A stretch of 64,000 nucleotides of DNA from Actinomadura latina NBRC 106108 (GCF_001552195.1 NZ_BCQS01000012.1:310001-374000), one strand, 5' to 3'. Numbered from the stretch's first letter, positions 21,301 to 29,491 are shown. A program made the numbers and translations. The notes: generated from the letters alone by a model not told the origin.

Positions 21301-21468
21301 ATCCGCCAGTACCAGAACGACCGACGCTCCTGGGAGGAACGCCTGCAACGCCTGTCGGACGAGAAGGACCTCGAACTCCAGCAGATCGAGTCCCGTTACG
21401 CGAGCCCCGAACCGCACTCGTTCCCCGTCGCGGTCGTTTTCGTCGTCCCGAAGCGAGAGGCGATCTGA
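18370..21468 (+). CDS. drmD: DISARM DrmD, SNF2/SF2-type helicase
   Basis: 1032 residues. Helicase domain 1 has Walker A DDVGLGKTIEAG near residue 137 and LDEAHH near 251. Domain 2 has VIVFTEYRDTKDW near 514, LLATDAASEGIDLQ and RIGRIDRYGQ near 603. A long C-terminal region ends in a coiled coil (RRSWEERLQRLSDEKDLELQ). This is the DrmD signature of class 1 DISARM, the multi-gene anti-phage system with a methylase arm. The GTG at 18370 follows GAAGGAG at good spacing. drmMI starts 1 nt after the stop. The core genes drmA-C are not next to it but 11 kb downstream. Confidence 0.92.
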   Translation: MPSTVTDERPVPGALVQVRGQRWVVSTIDEQQKSTLVTLQSVEDGRYGDTLSVIWEVEPGRRTLPSGSLPEVGQGKFDSPERLAAFLDAVRWGAVASADVKTLQAPFRSGVAIEDYQLEPVARALDAPRVNLLLADDVGLGKTIEAGLVAQELLLRQRGRKILIVCPAGLTVKWRDEMAEKFGLDFTIIDSARCAEVRRTHGSAANPFEVYPHAIVSLPWLRGAKAQRLLDEVLPAGGPTYPRTFDLLILDEAHHVAPAAPKQIYAIDSQQTKLIRRLAQHFTHRLFLSATPHNGYQASFTALLEILDDQRFARGVKPDDSAVRDTVVRRLKSQIIEGGSPRFKERDAREIPVAYPDDEREIHRLLQEFAQARRRRLNQTRGRKAADLVTLLLKKRLFSSPAAFAHTVAAYMETLRSKSRHGLPPEDEWLEDFFDDVATLDDESLDEAESDALTLTTPLVETRDDELALLQRMHDWAAAHEAQPDAKALKLIEYLKSVCRPGRDWTNERVIVFTEYRDTKDWLRELLRAQGLGGDRVAELDGAMNTDDREKLRLAFQKAPHEHPVRILLATDAASEGIDLQNHCHRLVNYDIPFNPNKLEQRIGRIDRYGQKETPEIRHFVGTGWDKAVDSYEADLEFLSRVAKKVVQQKEDLGSVNPVLADAVQRRLLGEQVDVDAETARAAKKERVPSESNVGDQVRKLRDNLDETVSALRITPNGVKRVVDTALALARQQPLKKAVDPDDGVYDVPVLTGSWERASAGLLEKLPPDGRPPRQLPVTFSQQTAKDRDDVVLAHLGHPLVAMSTRLLRAAVSNDRIDLNRVTAVVSDDPELETTLVAAFSRFVLVGADGVRLHEEVLYAGGWAPDGGRFRRLENLTRLGGFLDGALTAGTSATPRIQARLAERFESLRPGLEAAIKWRADTRHESLARRLDQRREAESRRITANIEQFAESLRGQLALGDEADAMFSMIEARSREEIRQYQNDRRSWEERLQRLSDEKDLELQQIESRYASPEPHSFPVAVVFVVPKREAI

Positions 21469-21469
21469 C

Positions 21470-24400
21470 ATGGCCCGGTTCCCACGCCACAGCGACGACT
21501 TCAACCACGCCGACTGGCTGAGCCTGATCGACGTGTCCGGGCCGTTCCTCAGCGTCCCCGTCCTCCGCCGCGTCTGGCCTGCCCTCGACGCGCTCGACAA
21601 GGGCGCCCGCGAACGCCTCCGCCAGGAGCACGCCGCCCTCCCCGGCCGCCCGTGGATCGACTACGTCCTGACCGAACTCCTCGGCTGGGACGACGCGGCG
21701 CACTTCACCGGCCTGGACGCCCTGTCCATGGACGTCCCCGAGCACGACACCGCGGTCACCCCGTCGTTCGCCCTCCTCGAACCGGGCACGACCCCCGGCG
21801 CGGACGCGAAGAACGTCCGGCTCCTCGGCCTCATCAGCGACGACCGCCCCACCCAGCGGATCAAGGACTCGGAGTGGGCCGCGACGTCGGCGGACCGGCT
21901 TGCCCAGCTCTGCCGCCACCACGACGTCCAGCTCGGGCTCGCCACCGACGGACGCTGGTGGGCGCTCGTCTGGGCCCCGCGCGGCGGCGTCACCACCACA
22001 GCCGTCTTCGACGCGGTCAACTGGCACGAGGCCGCCGAACGCGACGTCGTCCGCGCCTTCGTGTCGATCCTGAACCGCGCCCGCTTCTTCGCCGTCCCGG
22101 ACGACGAGACGCTCGTCCGCCTCCTCGACGTCAGCAAGGACAACCAGGAGGACATCACCGAGGCTCTCGGCGTCCAGGTCCGCCAGGCCGTCGAGCTGCT
22201 GGTCGCCGCCATCGGACGCGCCCACACCGCCGACGTCGCCCAGGGCGGTCGGGGCCTTGCGGACGTGTCCGCCCACGAGGTCTACCGGGGCGCCGTCGCC
22301 GTCATGATGCGCGTGGTGTTCCTCCTCTTCGCCGAGGAACGAGGACTCCTCCCCGCCGACAAGGAGCTGTACCGGACGGCCTACTCCGCCGGCCTCCTCT
22401 GCTCCGAACTCGAACAACGTGCACTGGATGGCAGCGAAGACGACCTCGAACACACCTACACCGGCTGGCATCGCCTCCTCGCCCTGTTCAACGCGGTGTA
22501 TTACGGCGTCGACCACCCCGAGATGAAGATGCACGCCCACGACGGCTCCATCTTCAACCCGGACACGTACGCGTGGCTCCCGCACACCATCGACGACCGG
22601 ACCGTCCTGCACATGCTCCAGGCGGTTCAATATGTCGAGATCGGCACCGGGAAGAGCCGCGAACGCCGCAGGCTCTCCTTCGCCGCCCTCGACGTGGAGC
22701 AGATCGGATACGTCTACGAGGGCCTGCTCTCCTTCGAGGGCTTCCACGCGGACGAGACCTACGTCGGCCTGATCGGCAAGGCCGGATTCGAAGAAGAGGT
22801 TCCCCTCCGCACCCTGGAGGAAATCGCCGCCGCCTGCCCGGACGTCCCGTCGCTGGCTGCCAAGCTCGCCACCGAATACAAGGACTCCCGGATCGGCTCC
22901 GCCAAGGCGCTTGAGAAGCGACTCGCGCCCCTCTCGGACGCCGAAGAGCAGGACGCCAAGCGCAAGCTCCTGGCCGTCACGGGAGGCGACTACCCGCTGA
23001 CCGAACGCCTGCTGCCGTTCTTCAACCTCATCCGCACGGACCTCCGCGACCTGCCCGTGGTGATTCTGACGGACGCCCTGTACGTCACAGAGTCGTCGCT
23101 GCGGAAGAACACCGGCACCCACTACACGCCCAGCTTCCTCGCCAAGCAGGTCGTCGAAGGTGCCTTGGAGCCGCTCGTCTACTCGCCCGGCCCCTTGCAG
23201 ACGGCGGACAAGAATGAGTGGAAGCTCAAGACCTCAGACGAGATCCTGTCGCTGAAGGTCGCCGACATCGCCATGGGCTCGGCTGCGTTCCTGGTGGCAG
23301 CCTGCCGTTACCTCGGTGACAAGCTCGTGGAGGCGTGGGTCCGCGAGGGCGATGAGCGCGTCCGCGACTACAAGGGCAAGTCGACCACCACGGCCGCCGA
23401 TGCCGAAGCGGACCCGGTCACCGTCGACGCCAGCCGCCAGATCATCGAGCACTGCCTCTACGGCGCGGACATCAACGAGATGGCCGTCGAAATGGCCAAG
23501 CTGTCGTTGTGGCTCGTCTCCATGGACCCGCACAAGCCCTTCACGTTCCTGGACGACCGCCTCATCGTCGGCGACTCGCTGCTGGGCATCACGTCACTCG
23601 ACCAGCTCGAAGTCATGCACATGGACGCCAAGGCCGGCCGGAAGCTGCACGAGGACGACGGCGCTCTCTTCAACCTGACCACGGGCATTCGAGAACTGGT
23701 CGGCCGCGTCGCTGAGAAGCGCCGCGAACTCGTCGCCATCGAAGGCACCGACCTGGACAAGCTGGCCGCCAAGCGCGCCATGCTCGCCGAGGTCGAAAAG
23801 GACACCGAACGCGCCCGCCTCCTCGCCGACCTCACCACCGCCGCGGCCCTGGCCTACGCCAGCAGAGAAGCGGCAGGTCTGGACACAGCCTCCAAGCAAG
23901 CCGTGACCCAAGCACTCAAGGTGGAGTCCGGTGACGAGGCAGCGGAACTCGCCGCGCGTGACCAACTCAACCTGTGGCTCCGTACCGACCGGCCGGACGG
24001 AGCCTTCGAGCGTGAGTCAATTCACTGGCCCCTCGCATTTCCGGAGGTCTTCGAACAGGGTGGTTTTGACGCCATCATCGGCAACCCACCTTTCCTTGGT
24101 GGAAAGAAAATTAGCGGGGTCGCCGGGACTGCCTATAGAGAATACATCGTGAATACTCTCGGGCTAGGTGTTCGTGGACACGCGGATTTGATCGCCTATT
24201 TCACTTTGAGAGCGCATCATTTGATTAGCTCTTCCGGTCAGACGGGTCTTATTGCAACGAATACCCTTGCCCAGGGGGATACTCGGGAGGTCGGGCTAGA
24301 TCAAGTAGTCGCTAAAGGGGTAGAGATTCGGCAGGCGATTAAGTCCAAGCCGTGGCCGTCGAAAGGTGCGGTGCTTGAATACTGTGCGGTATGGACGAGT

Positions 24401-25495
24401 GCGGCTACTCTCGGCAAGACCGCGAGACGGGTAGTAGACGGTACGGCTGTGCTCAGGATCAACTCATCGTTGGCTCCTGGATCAAGGATCGACGGCCCCG
24501 CCCGGCCTCTAGCCTCCAATTATGGCAGGGTCTATATCGGCCAGTACGCCATGGGTATGGGATTCACTATGAGTGAAGAGCGGGCTCATGGGCTTATTCA
24601 TGATGACGTTCAGAATCGTGACGTCATTTTCCCGTATCTTAGCGGCCAAGATGTGAACACACGGGCAGACTGCTCTCCCAGTCGCTGGATCATCAACTTC
24701 CATGACTGGCCTGAGAATCAAGCGGCCCAATATATTGACTGCTTTGCTCAGGTGGCCAGAGAGGTTAGACCTGAGCGGATGAAGCAAAAAGATGAATATG
24801 GGCGTCGATATTGGTGGAGATTCTTCCGTCAGCGTCCCGAACTGGAAGAAGCGATCGCCGGTCTCGGCCGAGTGATTGTGATCACGCGAGTCAGTAAAAC
24901 CGTGATGCCTATTTCGACTCGGACGGGTAAGGTTTTTTCAGACTCTCTCGCAGTCTTTCCGACAGACGATACTGCGATGTTGGCTCTGCTGAGTAGTTCA
25001 GCTCACTACTGGTGGGCAGTATCGCGAGCCTCTTCAATGAAGGCGGACCTCCGTTATACACCCTCGGATGTCTTCGAGACGTTGCCGTTGCCGGAAATGA
25101 CGCAGGAGATGCGGGAGCTTGGGGCTAAGCTCGATCAGTTCCGGGCGGACGTCATGCTGGCGCGTCAGGCTGGTCTGACTAAGACATACAACCTCGTCCA
25201 CGACCCGGAGTGCAGCGATACGGATATCGCACAGTTGCGTGGGATACACAAAGCGATCGATAAAGCCGTGTGTCGGGCGTATGGGTGGGACGATCTGATC
25301 GCGCAGCTCGACCACGGGCACCACAACATCGGACGCGATACGCGGTACACCGTTGGCCATGTCATGTGGCGGGAGTTCGTGGATCGGCTGCTTGAGTTGA
25401 ACCATGAGCGGTATGCGGCCGAGGTCGCGGCCGGCCTGCACGACAAGAAGGGGAAGAAGCGCCCAAAAGCCAGTGAGCAGGACGGGCTCTTCTGA
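21470..25495 (+). CDS. drmMI: DISARM class 1 adenine methylase DrmMI
   Basis: 1341 residues. A long N-terminal region is followed by the methylase core: SAM motif VADIAMGSAAFLVAA near residue 598 and catalytic NPPF (IIGNPPFLGG) near 871, i.e. the Asn/Asp-Pro-Pro-Phe of N6-adenine methylases of the Eco57I type. The C-terminal part is a target-recognition region. In DISARM this enzyme marks host DNA as self. Base composition changes inside the gene: about 24060-25090, covering the presumed target-recognition part, is clearly richer in A/T with many A/T third positions, while both flanks are typical GC-rich. A decayed copy of parts of this gene lies at 32142-32480. Confidence 0.92.
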   Translation: MARFPRHSDDFNHADWLSLIDVSGPFLSVPVLRRVWPALDALDKGARERLRQEHAALPGRPWIDYVLTELLGWDDAAHFTGLDALSMDVPEHDTAVTPSFALLEPGTTPGADAKNVRLLGLISDDRPTQRIKDSEWAATSADRLAQLCRHHDVQLGLATDGRWWALVWAPRGGVTTTAVFDAVNWHEAAERDVVRAFVSILNRARFFAVPDDETLVRLLDVSKDNQEDITEALGVQVRQAVELLVAAIGRAHTADVAQGGRGLADVSAHEVYRGAVAVMMRVVFLLFAEERGLLPADKELYRTAYSAGLLCSELEQRALDGSEDDLEHTYTGWHRLLALFNAVYYGVDHPEMKMHAHDGSIFNPDTYAWLPHTIDDRTVLHMLQAVQYVEIGTGKSRERRRLSFAALDVEQIGYVYEGLLSFEGFHADETYVGLIGKAGFEEEVPLRTLEEIAAACPDVPSLAAKLATEYKDSRIGSAKALEKRLAPLSDAEEQDAKRKLLAVTGGDYPLTERLLPFFNLIRTDLRDLPVVILTDALYVTESSLRKNTGTHYTPSFLAKQVVEGALEPLVYSPGPLQTADKNEWKLKTSDEILSLKVADIAMGSAAFLVAACRYLGDKLVEAWVREGDERVRDYKGKSTTTAADAEADPVTVDASRQIIEHCLYGADINEMAVEMAKLSLWLVSMDPHKPFTFLDDRLIVGDSLLGITSLDQLEVMHMDAKAGRKLHEDDGALFNLTTGIRELVGRVAEKRRELVAIEGTDLDKLAAKRAMLAEVEKDTERARLLADLTTAAALAYASREAAGLDTASKQAVTQALKVESGDEAAELAARDQLNLWLRTDRPDGAFERESIHWPLAFPEVFEQGGFDAIIGNPPFLGGKKISGVAGTAYREYIVNTLGLGVRGHADLIAYFTLRAHHLISSSGQTGLIATNTLAQGDTREVGLDQVVAKGVEIRQAIKSKPWPSKGAVLEYCAVWTSAATLGKTARRVVDGTAVLRINSSLAPGSRIDGPARPLASNYGRVYIGQYAMGMGFTMSEERAHGLIHDDVQNRDVIFPYLSGQDVNTRADCSPSRWIINFHDWPENQAAQYIDCFAQVAREVRPERMKQKDEYGRRYWWRFFRQRPELEEAIAGLGRVIVITRVSKTVMPISTRTGKVFSDSLAVFPTDDTAMLALLSSSAHYWWAVSRASSMKADLRYTPSDVFETLPLPEMTQEMRELGAKLDQFRADVMLARQAGLTKTYNLVHDPECSDTDIAQLRGIHKAIDKAVCRAYGWDDLIAQLDHGHHNIGRDTRYTVGHVMWREFVDRLLELNHERYAAEVAAGLHDKKGKKRPKASEQDGLF

Positions 25496-25506
25496 CTCGT
25501 TGATCT

Positions 25507-25552
25507 GCGGCGTGTTGCCCTTATGGGGACGCCTATAAGGGCAACACGCCGC
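25507..25552. repeat. Hairpin repeat copy 1 (18-bp perfect stem)
   Basis: The 18-bp arms (25507-25524 and 25535-25552) are perfectly complementary with a 10-nt loop. It begins 12 nt after drmMI stops and ends 14 nt before the end of the convergent DUF559-like gene, so it can act as a two-way terminator. A near-identical element lies at 26564-26609. Confidence 0.85.
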
Positions 25553-25565
25553 AAGTCGATGGGGG

Positions 25566-26468
25566 TCAGGCGGGGGAGCGGTCGGCGATGGCCTTTCGGA
25601 TGCGGTTGAGGACGGTCCTCGGGCTGCGGAACAGGCCGTCCTTGTTGACGCGAATGACGATCCAGCCATGCTCGATCAGACGCCCGTCGCGTTCGATGTC
25701 GTAGCTGTACTGCTTGTAGTCCTGCTGGTGGTGAGCGCCCTCGTACTGAATCGCGATCTTGAGCGCCGGGTACGAGAGGTCTGGCCGAGCGAGCCAGACG
25801 CCTCGCTCGGTGACGACGTCCTGGTTGACGACGGGACGAGGGAGGCCCGCGTCCACGATGAGGATCCGCAGCCTCGTCTCTGGTGGCGAGTCGCTCTTCT
25901 CGTCCAGGTGCGGCATCGCGAACCTGGACCGTCTGACCCCGCGACGCCTGTAGCAGTCCTCGTTGAGGAAGTTGTTGAGCCGTGATCGCGTGGTGAGCCC
26001 GTGCCGCAGCATGTGGTCACCAGCGATGATCAGGTCCATGCGCGGCACTGCCGCTGCGAGTTCGAGGAAGAGGCGCTCCGGGCTGACTACCTGCCGGCCG
26101 TCCCGCAGGCGCAGATGCGCTGGCGGAATGGTGTAGCTGTGGACCCGCAGTTCCTTGATTCGGGGGACCGTTGAGCTGGCGGACGGGACGGCGGCGTGGA
26201 TGCGCATGTCCCGGTCAGGCACCGGGACGCCATAGAGCCGTGCGGCCGTCACGCCGCAGAAGACCGCGGCGGATGGAAGGAGTAACCTCGCCGCGTCGCA
26301 GCGAAGCCCGAGGTTATCGGGCAGATCAGACTGGACGTACACATCGTAGAATATGCGCCTATATTGCAAGGAACGGAGTTCCTTGGCGGTCAGCCCGGCG
26401 CTCTGAGCTTCCGCAATCCGGAATGGCCGTTTTCTTAGACTATCGGGCACCTCTCGGGGGGATCTCAC
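25566..26468 (-). CDS. AbiEi-like N-terminus with DUF559/Vsr-type nuclease-like C-terminus
   Basis: 300 residues. Residues ~15-150 resemble the winged-helix AbiEi antitoxin-like region (FRIAEAQSAGLTAKELRSL, then the FYDVYV strand), and ~185-300 a Vsr-like endonuclease fold (SPPETRLRILIVDAGLP, then RPDLSYPALKIAIQYEGAHH, then IERDGRLIEHGW). Such proteins are frequent single genes in actinomycetes; their role is unproven. A GTG at 26468 is used, without a strong ribosome site. It sits alone between two copies of the same hairpin, on the strand opposite to drmMI, which suggests a moved cassette. The acidic residues of a PD-(D/E)XK-like site are plausible but not proven. Confidence 0.75.
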   Translation of the reverse strand: MRSPREVPDSLRKRPFRIAEAQSAGLTAKELRSLQYRRIFYDVYVQSDLPDNLGLRCDAARLLLPSAAVFCGVTAARLYGVPVPDRDMRIHAAVPSASSTVPRIKELRVHSYTIPPAHLRLRDGRQVVSPERLFLELAAAVPRMDLIIAGDHMLRHGLTTRSRLNNFLNEDCYRRRGVRRSRFAMPHLDEKSDSPPETRLRILIVDAGLPRPVVNQDVVTERGVWLARPDLSYPALKIAIQYEGAHHQQDYKQYSYDIERDGRLIEHGWIVIRVNKDGLFRSPRTVLNRIRKAIADRSPA

Positions 26469-26563
26469 CTTGAAGTCCTACGCCCGTCGATGATCCACAA
26501 TTAAGCCCGTACGCAAAAGGCATCCAACTCGTAGCCAGATCGTTGATCCCGGATCGTTGAGTT

Positions 26564-26609
26564 GCGGCGTGTTGCCCCTATCGGCCCCTCCATAAGGGCA
26601 ACACGCCGC
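26564..26609. repeat. Hairpin repeat copy 2
   Basis: Same 18-bp arms as the copy at 25507-25552 with one mismatch in the first arm (26564-26581, 26592-26609) and a different 10-nt loop. The flanks also match (AAGTCGA after the second arm in both). It lies 21 nt downstream of the hisS stop and can serve as its terminator. Confidence 0.85.
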
Positions 26610-26630
26610 AAGTCGACGGGGATCGTGGAG

Positions 26631-27944
26631 TTACCTCGGCGGCGCGCATCTCCCAGTGAGATACGCGGCAAGCTGGTCGGTCGGGACTTGGGCCTGCTCT
26701 CCGGAATCCATGTCCCGCACCGTGATCACCCCCGCCTCCTCGTCGGATGCCCCGTAGATCAGTGCGAACCGCGCTTTACGGTCTGCGGCCCACTTCAGCT
26801 GCTTGGCGAGTTTGCGGCTGGCGGCCAGATACACCTCGGCCCGCATGCCGGCGTCCCGCAATCGTGCGGCGAAACCCATGACCTCGGGCGCGGTGTCCTC
26901 AGCGATCACCGTGACCGCGACGTCGATCCGGTGCGCGTCGCCCTCGTCGTCTCCCAGCAGGCCGATGATCCGCTCGACACCGAGCGAGCCGCCGCAGGCC
27001 GGGACGTCCGGGCCCCCGAGCGCGGAGATCAACCTGTCGTAGCGCCCGCCGCTGGCGATCGAGCCTGGCATGCCTTCGGCGACCACCTCGAAGATCACCC
27101 CGGTGTAGTAGTCAAGCCCCCGGACCAGGCTCGGGGTGAACGCGATCCGGTCCTCGCCCACCTTCGGGGACGCCAATTGCAGTAGGCGGCCGATCTCCTC
27201 CAGACCCGCACGTCCAGCCTCGCTGTCCTTAAGCGTTGTCTGCATCCGCTCCACGGCATCGGCGGCCGTCAGGTCACCCACGAGCGCATCGGCGATGTCG
27301 GGTGCCAGCGATCGGGTGTCCACCAGTTCGGCCGCGACCTTCTCCGGAGAGAGCTTGTCGAGGGTGATCAGGACCCCGCCGCCGAGGTCGGCGGGAACGC
27401 CATAAACCTCCAGCAGACCCGACAGCGCCTGCCGCGAGTTCACCAGCACCCGATAGCCACGCACGCCGACAGCGTCGAGTGCGTCGGTGAGCGCGCACAC
27501 TACTTCGGCGTCGGCCAGTGGGGACGCCGACCCGACCACGTCCACGTCGCACTGCGCGAACTCGCGGAACCGTCCCTTGCCCGGACGGTCGGCCCGCCAC
27601 ACCGGCCCCATCGCATACCGCTTGTACGGTGTCGGAAGTTGTGAGCCGTAGCTTGCGACGACCCGGGCCAACGGGACGGTCATGTCGTAGCGGAGCGCGA
27701 GATCGGCTTCGCCGGTGGCCTCATGTTCCCCGCGCCGCAGGATCTTGAAGATTAGCTTGTCGCCTTCGTCGCCGTATTTGCCGGTCAGAGTCTCCAACCG
27801 CTCGAACGCCGGCGTCTGCACCGGCTCGAAGCCGTACCGCTCGAACACCCCGCGGATCGCCGCGAAGACGTGCTCGCGGGTGCGCAGCGCACCGGCGAGG
27901 AAGTCGCGGGTGCCCGAAGGGGGCTCGAACTGCTGGGACGCCAT
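26631..27944 (-). CDS. hisS: Histidyl-tRNA synthetase, divergent type
   Basis: 437 residues, full length for HisRS. Class II motif 2 reads MGPVWRADRPGKGRFREF followed by QCDVDVVG. The histidine-binding motifs VRGLDYYTG and GGRYDRLI are present, and the anticodon-binding domain fills the last ~100 residues. Motif 2 resembles the eukaryote/archaea-like HisRS branch (RxxxPxxGRxREFxQCDxD) more than the common bacterial RPQKGRYRQFHQ form. The ATG at 27944 is chosen because the conserved FEPPSGTRDF segment follows. Its place in a defence/RiPP region, away from the usual housekeeping context, suggests an additional acquired copy; whether another exists in the genome cannot be seen here. Confidence 0.93.
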   Translation of the reverse strand: MASQQFEPPSGTRDFLAGALRTREHVFAAIRGVFERYGFEPVQTPAFERLETLTGKYGDEGDKLIFKILRRGEHEATGEADLALRYDMTVPLARVVASYGSQLPTPYKRYAMGPVWRADRPGKGRFREFAQCDVDVVGSASPLADAEVVCALTDALDAVGVRGYRVLVNSRQALSGLLEVYGVPADLGGGVLITLDKLSPEKVAAELVDTRSLAPDIADALVGDLTAADAVERMQTTLKDSEAGRAGLEEIGRLLQLASPKVGEDRIAFTPSLVRGLDYYTGVIFEVVAEGMPGSIASGGRYDRLISALGGPDVPACGGSLGVERIIGLLGDDEGDAHRIDVAVTVIAEDTAPEVMGFAARLRDAGMRAEVYLAASRKLAKQLKWAADRKARFALIYGASDEEAGVITVRDMDSGEQAQVPTDQLAAYLTGRCAPPR

Positions 27945-28141
27945 GGGAATTCCTGACCAACGTGACCGGGTGATGAGATAAGGCAATTCATGGGAACAGG
28001 TCCACATCCGGACGTCGTGCGAGCCGGGGAACCAACGCACTCCGATCGTATAGACGGCACCGCGTCCAGGCCTTGCAACCGTGCATCAGCGCGTCCACCC
28101 TTGCCGCGTCGGGGACCCCGATCAGTAGAGGCCCAGGAGAA

Positions 28142-28171
28142 CCTGCCCCGGCCTGGGGTGACCGGGGCAGG
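28142..28171. terminator. Hairpin after PIMT-like gene
   Basis: A perfect 10-bp stem (CCTGCCCCGG and complement, 10-nt loop) 17 nt beyond the stop of the methyltransferase gene on the minus strand. Confidence 0.7.
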
Positions 28172-28188
28172 GGGCGGGGTGTTGCGGC

Positions 28189-29268
28189 TCAGATCGGGTT
28201 GGCCGGGGTGTCGAGCCAGATTGTTTGCTCGTCGGGTGTGACGGTGATTCCGAAGCGGGTGATGTCCGGGCGGCCCCACTTGAGCCATTGCAGGTAGGCG
28301 GCTTCGGTCTCGTCCCATAGGGAGCGGTCGCCTGCCTGTTGAACCTCGTAGTCGGGTTGGCCGGGCTCGTAGTCGACCGAGGCCCACGCGCCCTCGTGGG
28401 ACTCACGGTCCAGGATCCAGAGCGTCGCCTCGTCGGCTTCGGTGTAGAACTTCGAGATCACGCCCGGTACGAGTGCCGCGATGGTTAAGTCGATGCTCAC
28501 CGGGCCGTAGGGCAGCGAGCGGGGGTCCAGTCGGGTGCGGCTCACTCGGACGTTCCTCTGGACGGCTTGTGCCCATGATCGGGCCGAGCCGTAGGCAGGG
28601 CGTTGTGCGCGCATCACCATGTAGTCGGCCGATCCGCTGAATCTGCCCACGGCCGTGCCGTCGTCGAGCACGTCGAGGCGTAGGACGGCGCCGCAGCCGT
28701 ACCCCGCTGAGAGCGGGGTCACGATCACGCCGCCGGGGCGCGTCTGCTCCACCCAGGCATTGGGCACACGCGGTACCGCGCATGTTGCGTGTATTCGGTC
28801 GTAGGGAGCGCCCTCGGGCCATCCGTCTGCGCCGTCACCGACGATGGTGCGAGGTCCGTAGCCGGCCGACTTGAGTCGTGCGGCGGCCTTAGCCGAGAGC
28901 CCTGCGTCGACCTCCACTGTGGTGACGTTGGGAGCACCGACGCGGGCGGACAGCAGTGCGGCCGTCCATCCCGCCCCCGTGCCGATGTCCAGGACGCGAT
29001 GGTTGTCGAAGGGGTCGAGCTGTTCCAAGAACTCGACCACCATCGTCGGCATGGACAGCGACGAACTGGCCAGTCCTTCACCCTCGGTTCGGCCGTCCTC
29101 GAATTGCGTCACCAAGGGCTGGTCGAGCGCCACGACCTCGTCCCACTGGGCGGGGTCGGTCGCGCGGTCAATGCGTGCCCAGGGGCCGGGCCCCAGGTCC
29201 GCCCACACCACATCGGGTGTGAACGAACGCCGGGGCACCGCGCCGATGATCTCGTGCCAGTCGGTCAC
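28189..29268 (-). CDS. PIMT-like O-methyltransferase, probable RiPP aspartimide-forming enzyme
   Basis: 359 residues. The N-terminal ~220 match protein-L-isoaspartate O-methyltransferase: SSLSMPTMVVEFLEQL (the PIMT substrate loop), SAM motif I RVLDIGTGAGW at 91-101, then TVEVDA and IVGDGADGWPEGAPYD. A C-terminal extension of ~140 residues ends in EAAYLQWLKWGRPDITRFGI, which housekeeping PIMT lacks but RiPP-associated homologues have. Those enzymes methylate an aspartate side chain that then closes to aspartimide. The GTG start overlaps the stop of the upstream 41-codon gene (GTGA, 29265-29268), so the two are coupled. No ATP-grasp or lanthipeptide synthetase is present, which points to the stand-alone imiditide arrangement. 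Repair of damaged protein remains the alternative. Confidence 0.82.
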   Translation of the reverse strand: MTDWHEIIGAVPRRSFTPDVVWADLGPGPWARIDRATDPAQWDEVVALDQPLVTQFEDGRTEGEGLASSSLSMPTMVVEFLEQLDPFDNHRVLDIGTGAGWTAALLSARVGAPNVTTVEVDAGLSAKAAARLKSAGYGPRTIVGDGADGWPEGAPYDRIHATCAVPRVPNAWVEQTRPGGVIVTPLSAGYGCGAVLRLDVLDDGTAVGRFSGSADYMVMRAQRPAYGSARSWAQAVQRNVRVSRTRLDPRSLPYGPVSIDLTIAALVPGVISKFYTEADEATLWILDRESHEGAWASVDYEPGQPDYEVQQAGDRSLWDETEAAYLQWLKWGRPDITRFGITVTPDEQTIWLDTPANPI

Positions 29269-29390
29269 TTACGCTTCCCGTCGGTGGGGTTGCCGTTGGT
29301 CTTGTCACCGCTCCCACGGGACCCGCCCTGCGGCTTGTTCCCGTCGGTGCTGGTCTTCCCGTCGCTGTTGTCCTTGTCGTGCTTGCCCAT
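29265..29390 (-). CDS. Candidate RiPP precursor peptide (41 residues)
   Basis: A 41-residue, highly polar peptide rich in Gly, Lys, Asp, Asn, Ser and Thr with no hydrophobic segment. It contains three Asp-Gly pairs (10-11, 16-17, 37-38) and one Asn-Gly (32-33); Asp-Gly is the sequence most prone to aspartimide closure. The C-terminus reads NGNPTDGKRK. The ATG at 29390 has an excellent ribosome site (AAGGAG). The stop overlaps the start of the PIMT-like gene. Size, composition and coupling fit a precursor for that enzyme; the modified residue is not known, with Asp37 in the C-terminal TDG the most attractive. A non-RiPP regulatory peptide is the alternative. Confidence 0.7.
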   Translation of the reverse strand: MGKHDKDNSDGKTSTDGNKPQGGSRGSGDKTNGNPTDGKRK

Positions 29391-29437
29391 CGTGTTCTCC
29401 TTGAGTGTGTCGTTGCGGCTGGTGAACCGCACTGGAA

Positions 29438-29488
29438 CCTCCGGACGGACGGCCATGTGCCGCGCTCGGAACTCCGTCCGCCCGGAGG
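29438..29488. terminator. Imperfect hairpin between the small-gene operon and the RiPP pair
   Basis: Arms 29438-29452 and 29474-29488 pair over 15 bp with one mismatch and a 21-nt loop. It lies 4 nt beyond the stop of the 54-residue gene on the minus strand and upstream of the peptide gene, so it could end the upstream operon or act as an attenuator. Confidence 0.6.
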
Positions 29489-29491
29489 GGT

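Noticed and set aside
27945..28188. Possible T-box or other riboswitch before hisS
   Set aside because: The T-box-like GGCACCGCG is on the strand opposite to hisS, and no specifier or antiterminator helices are seen.
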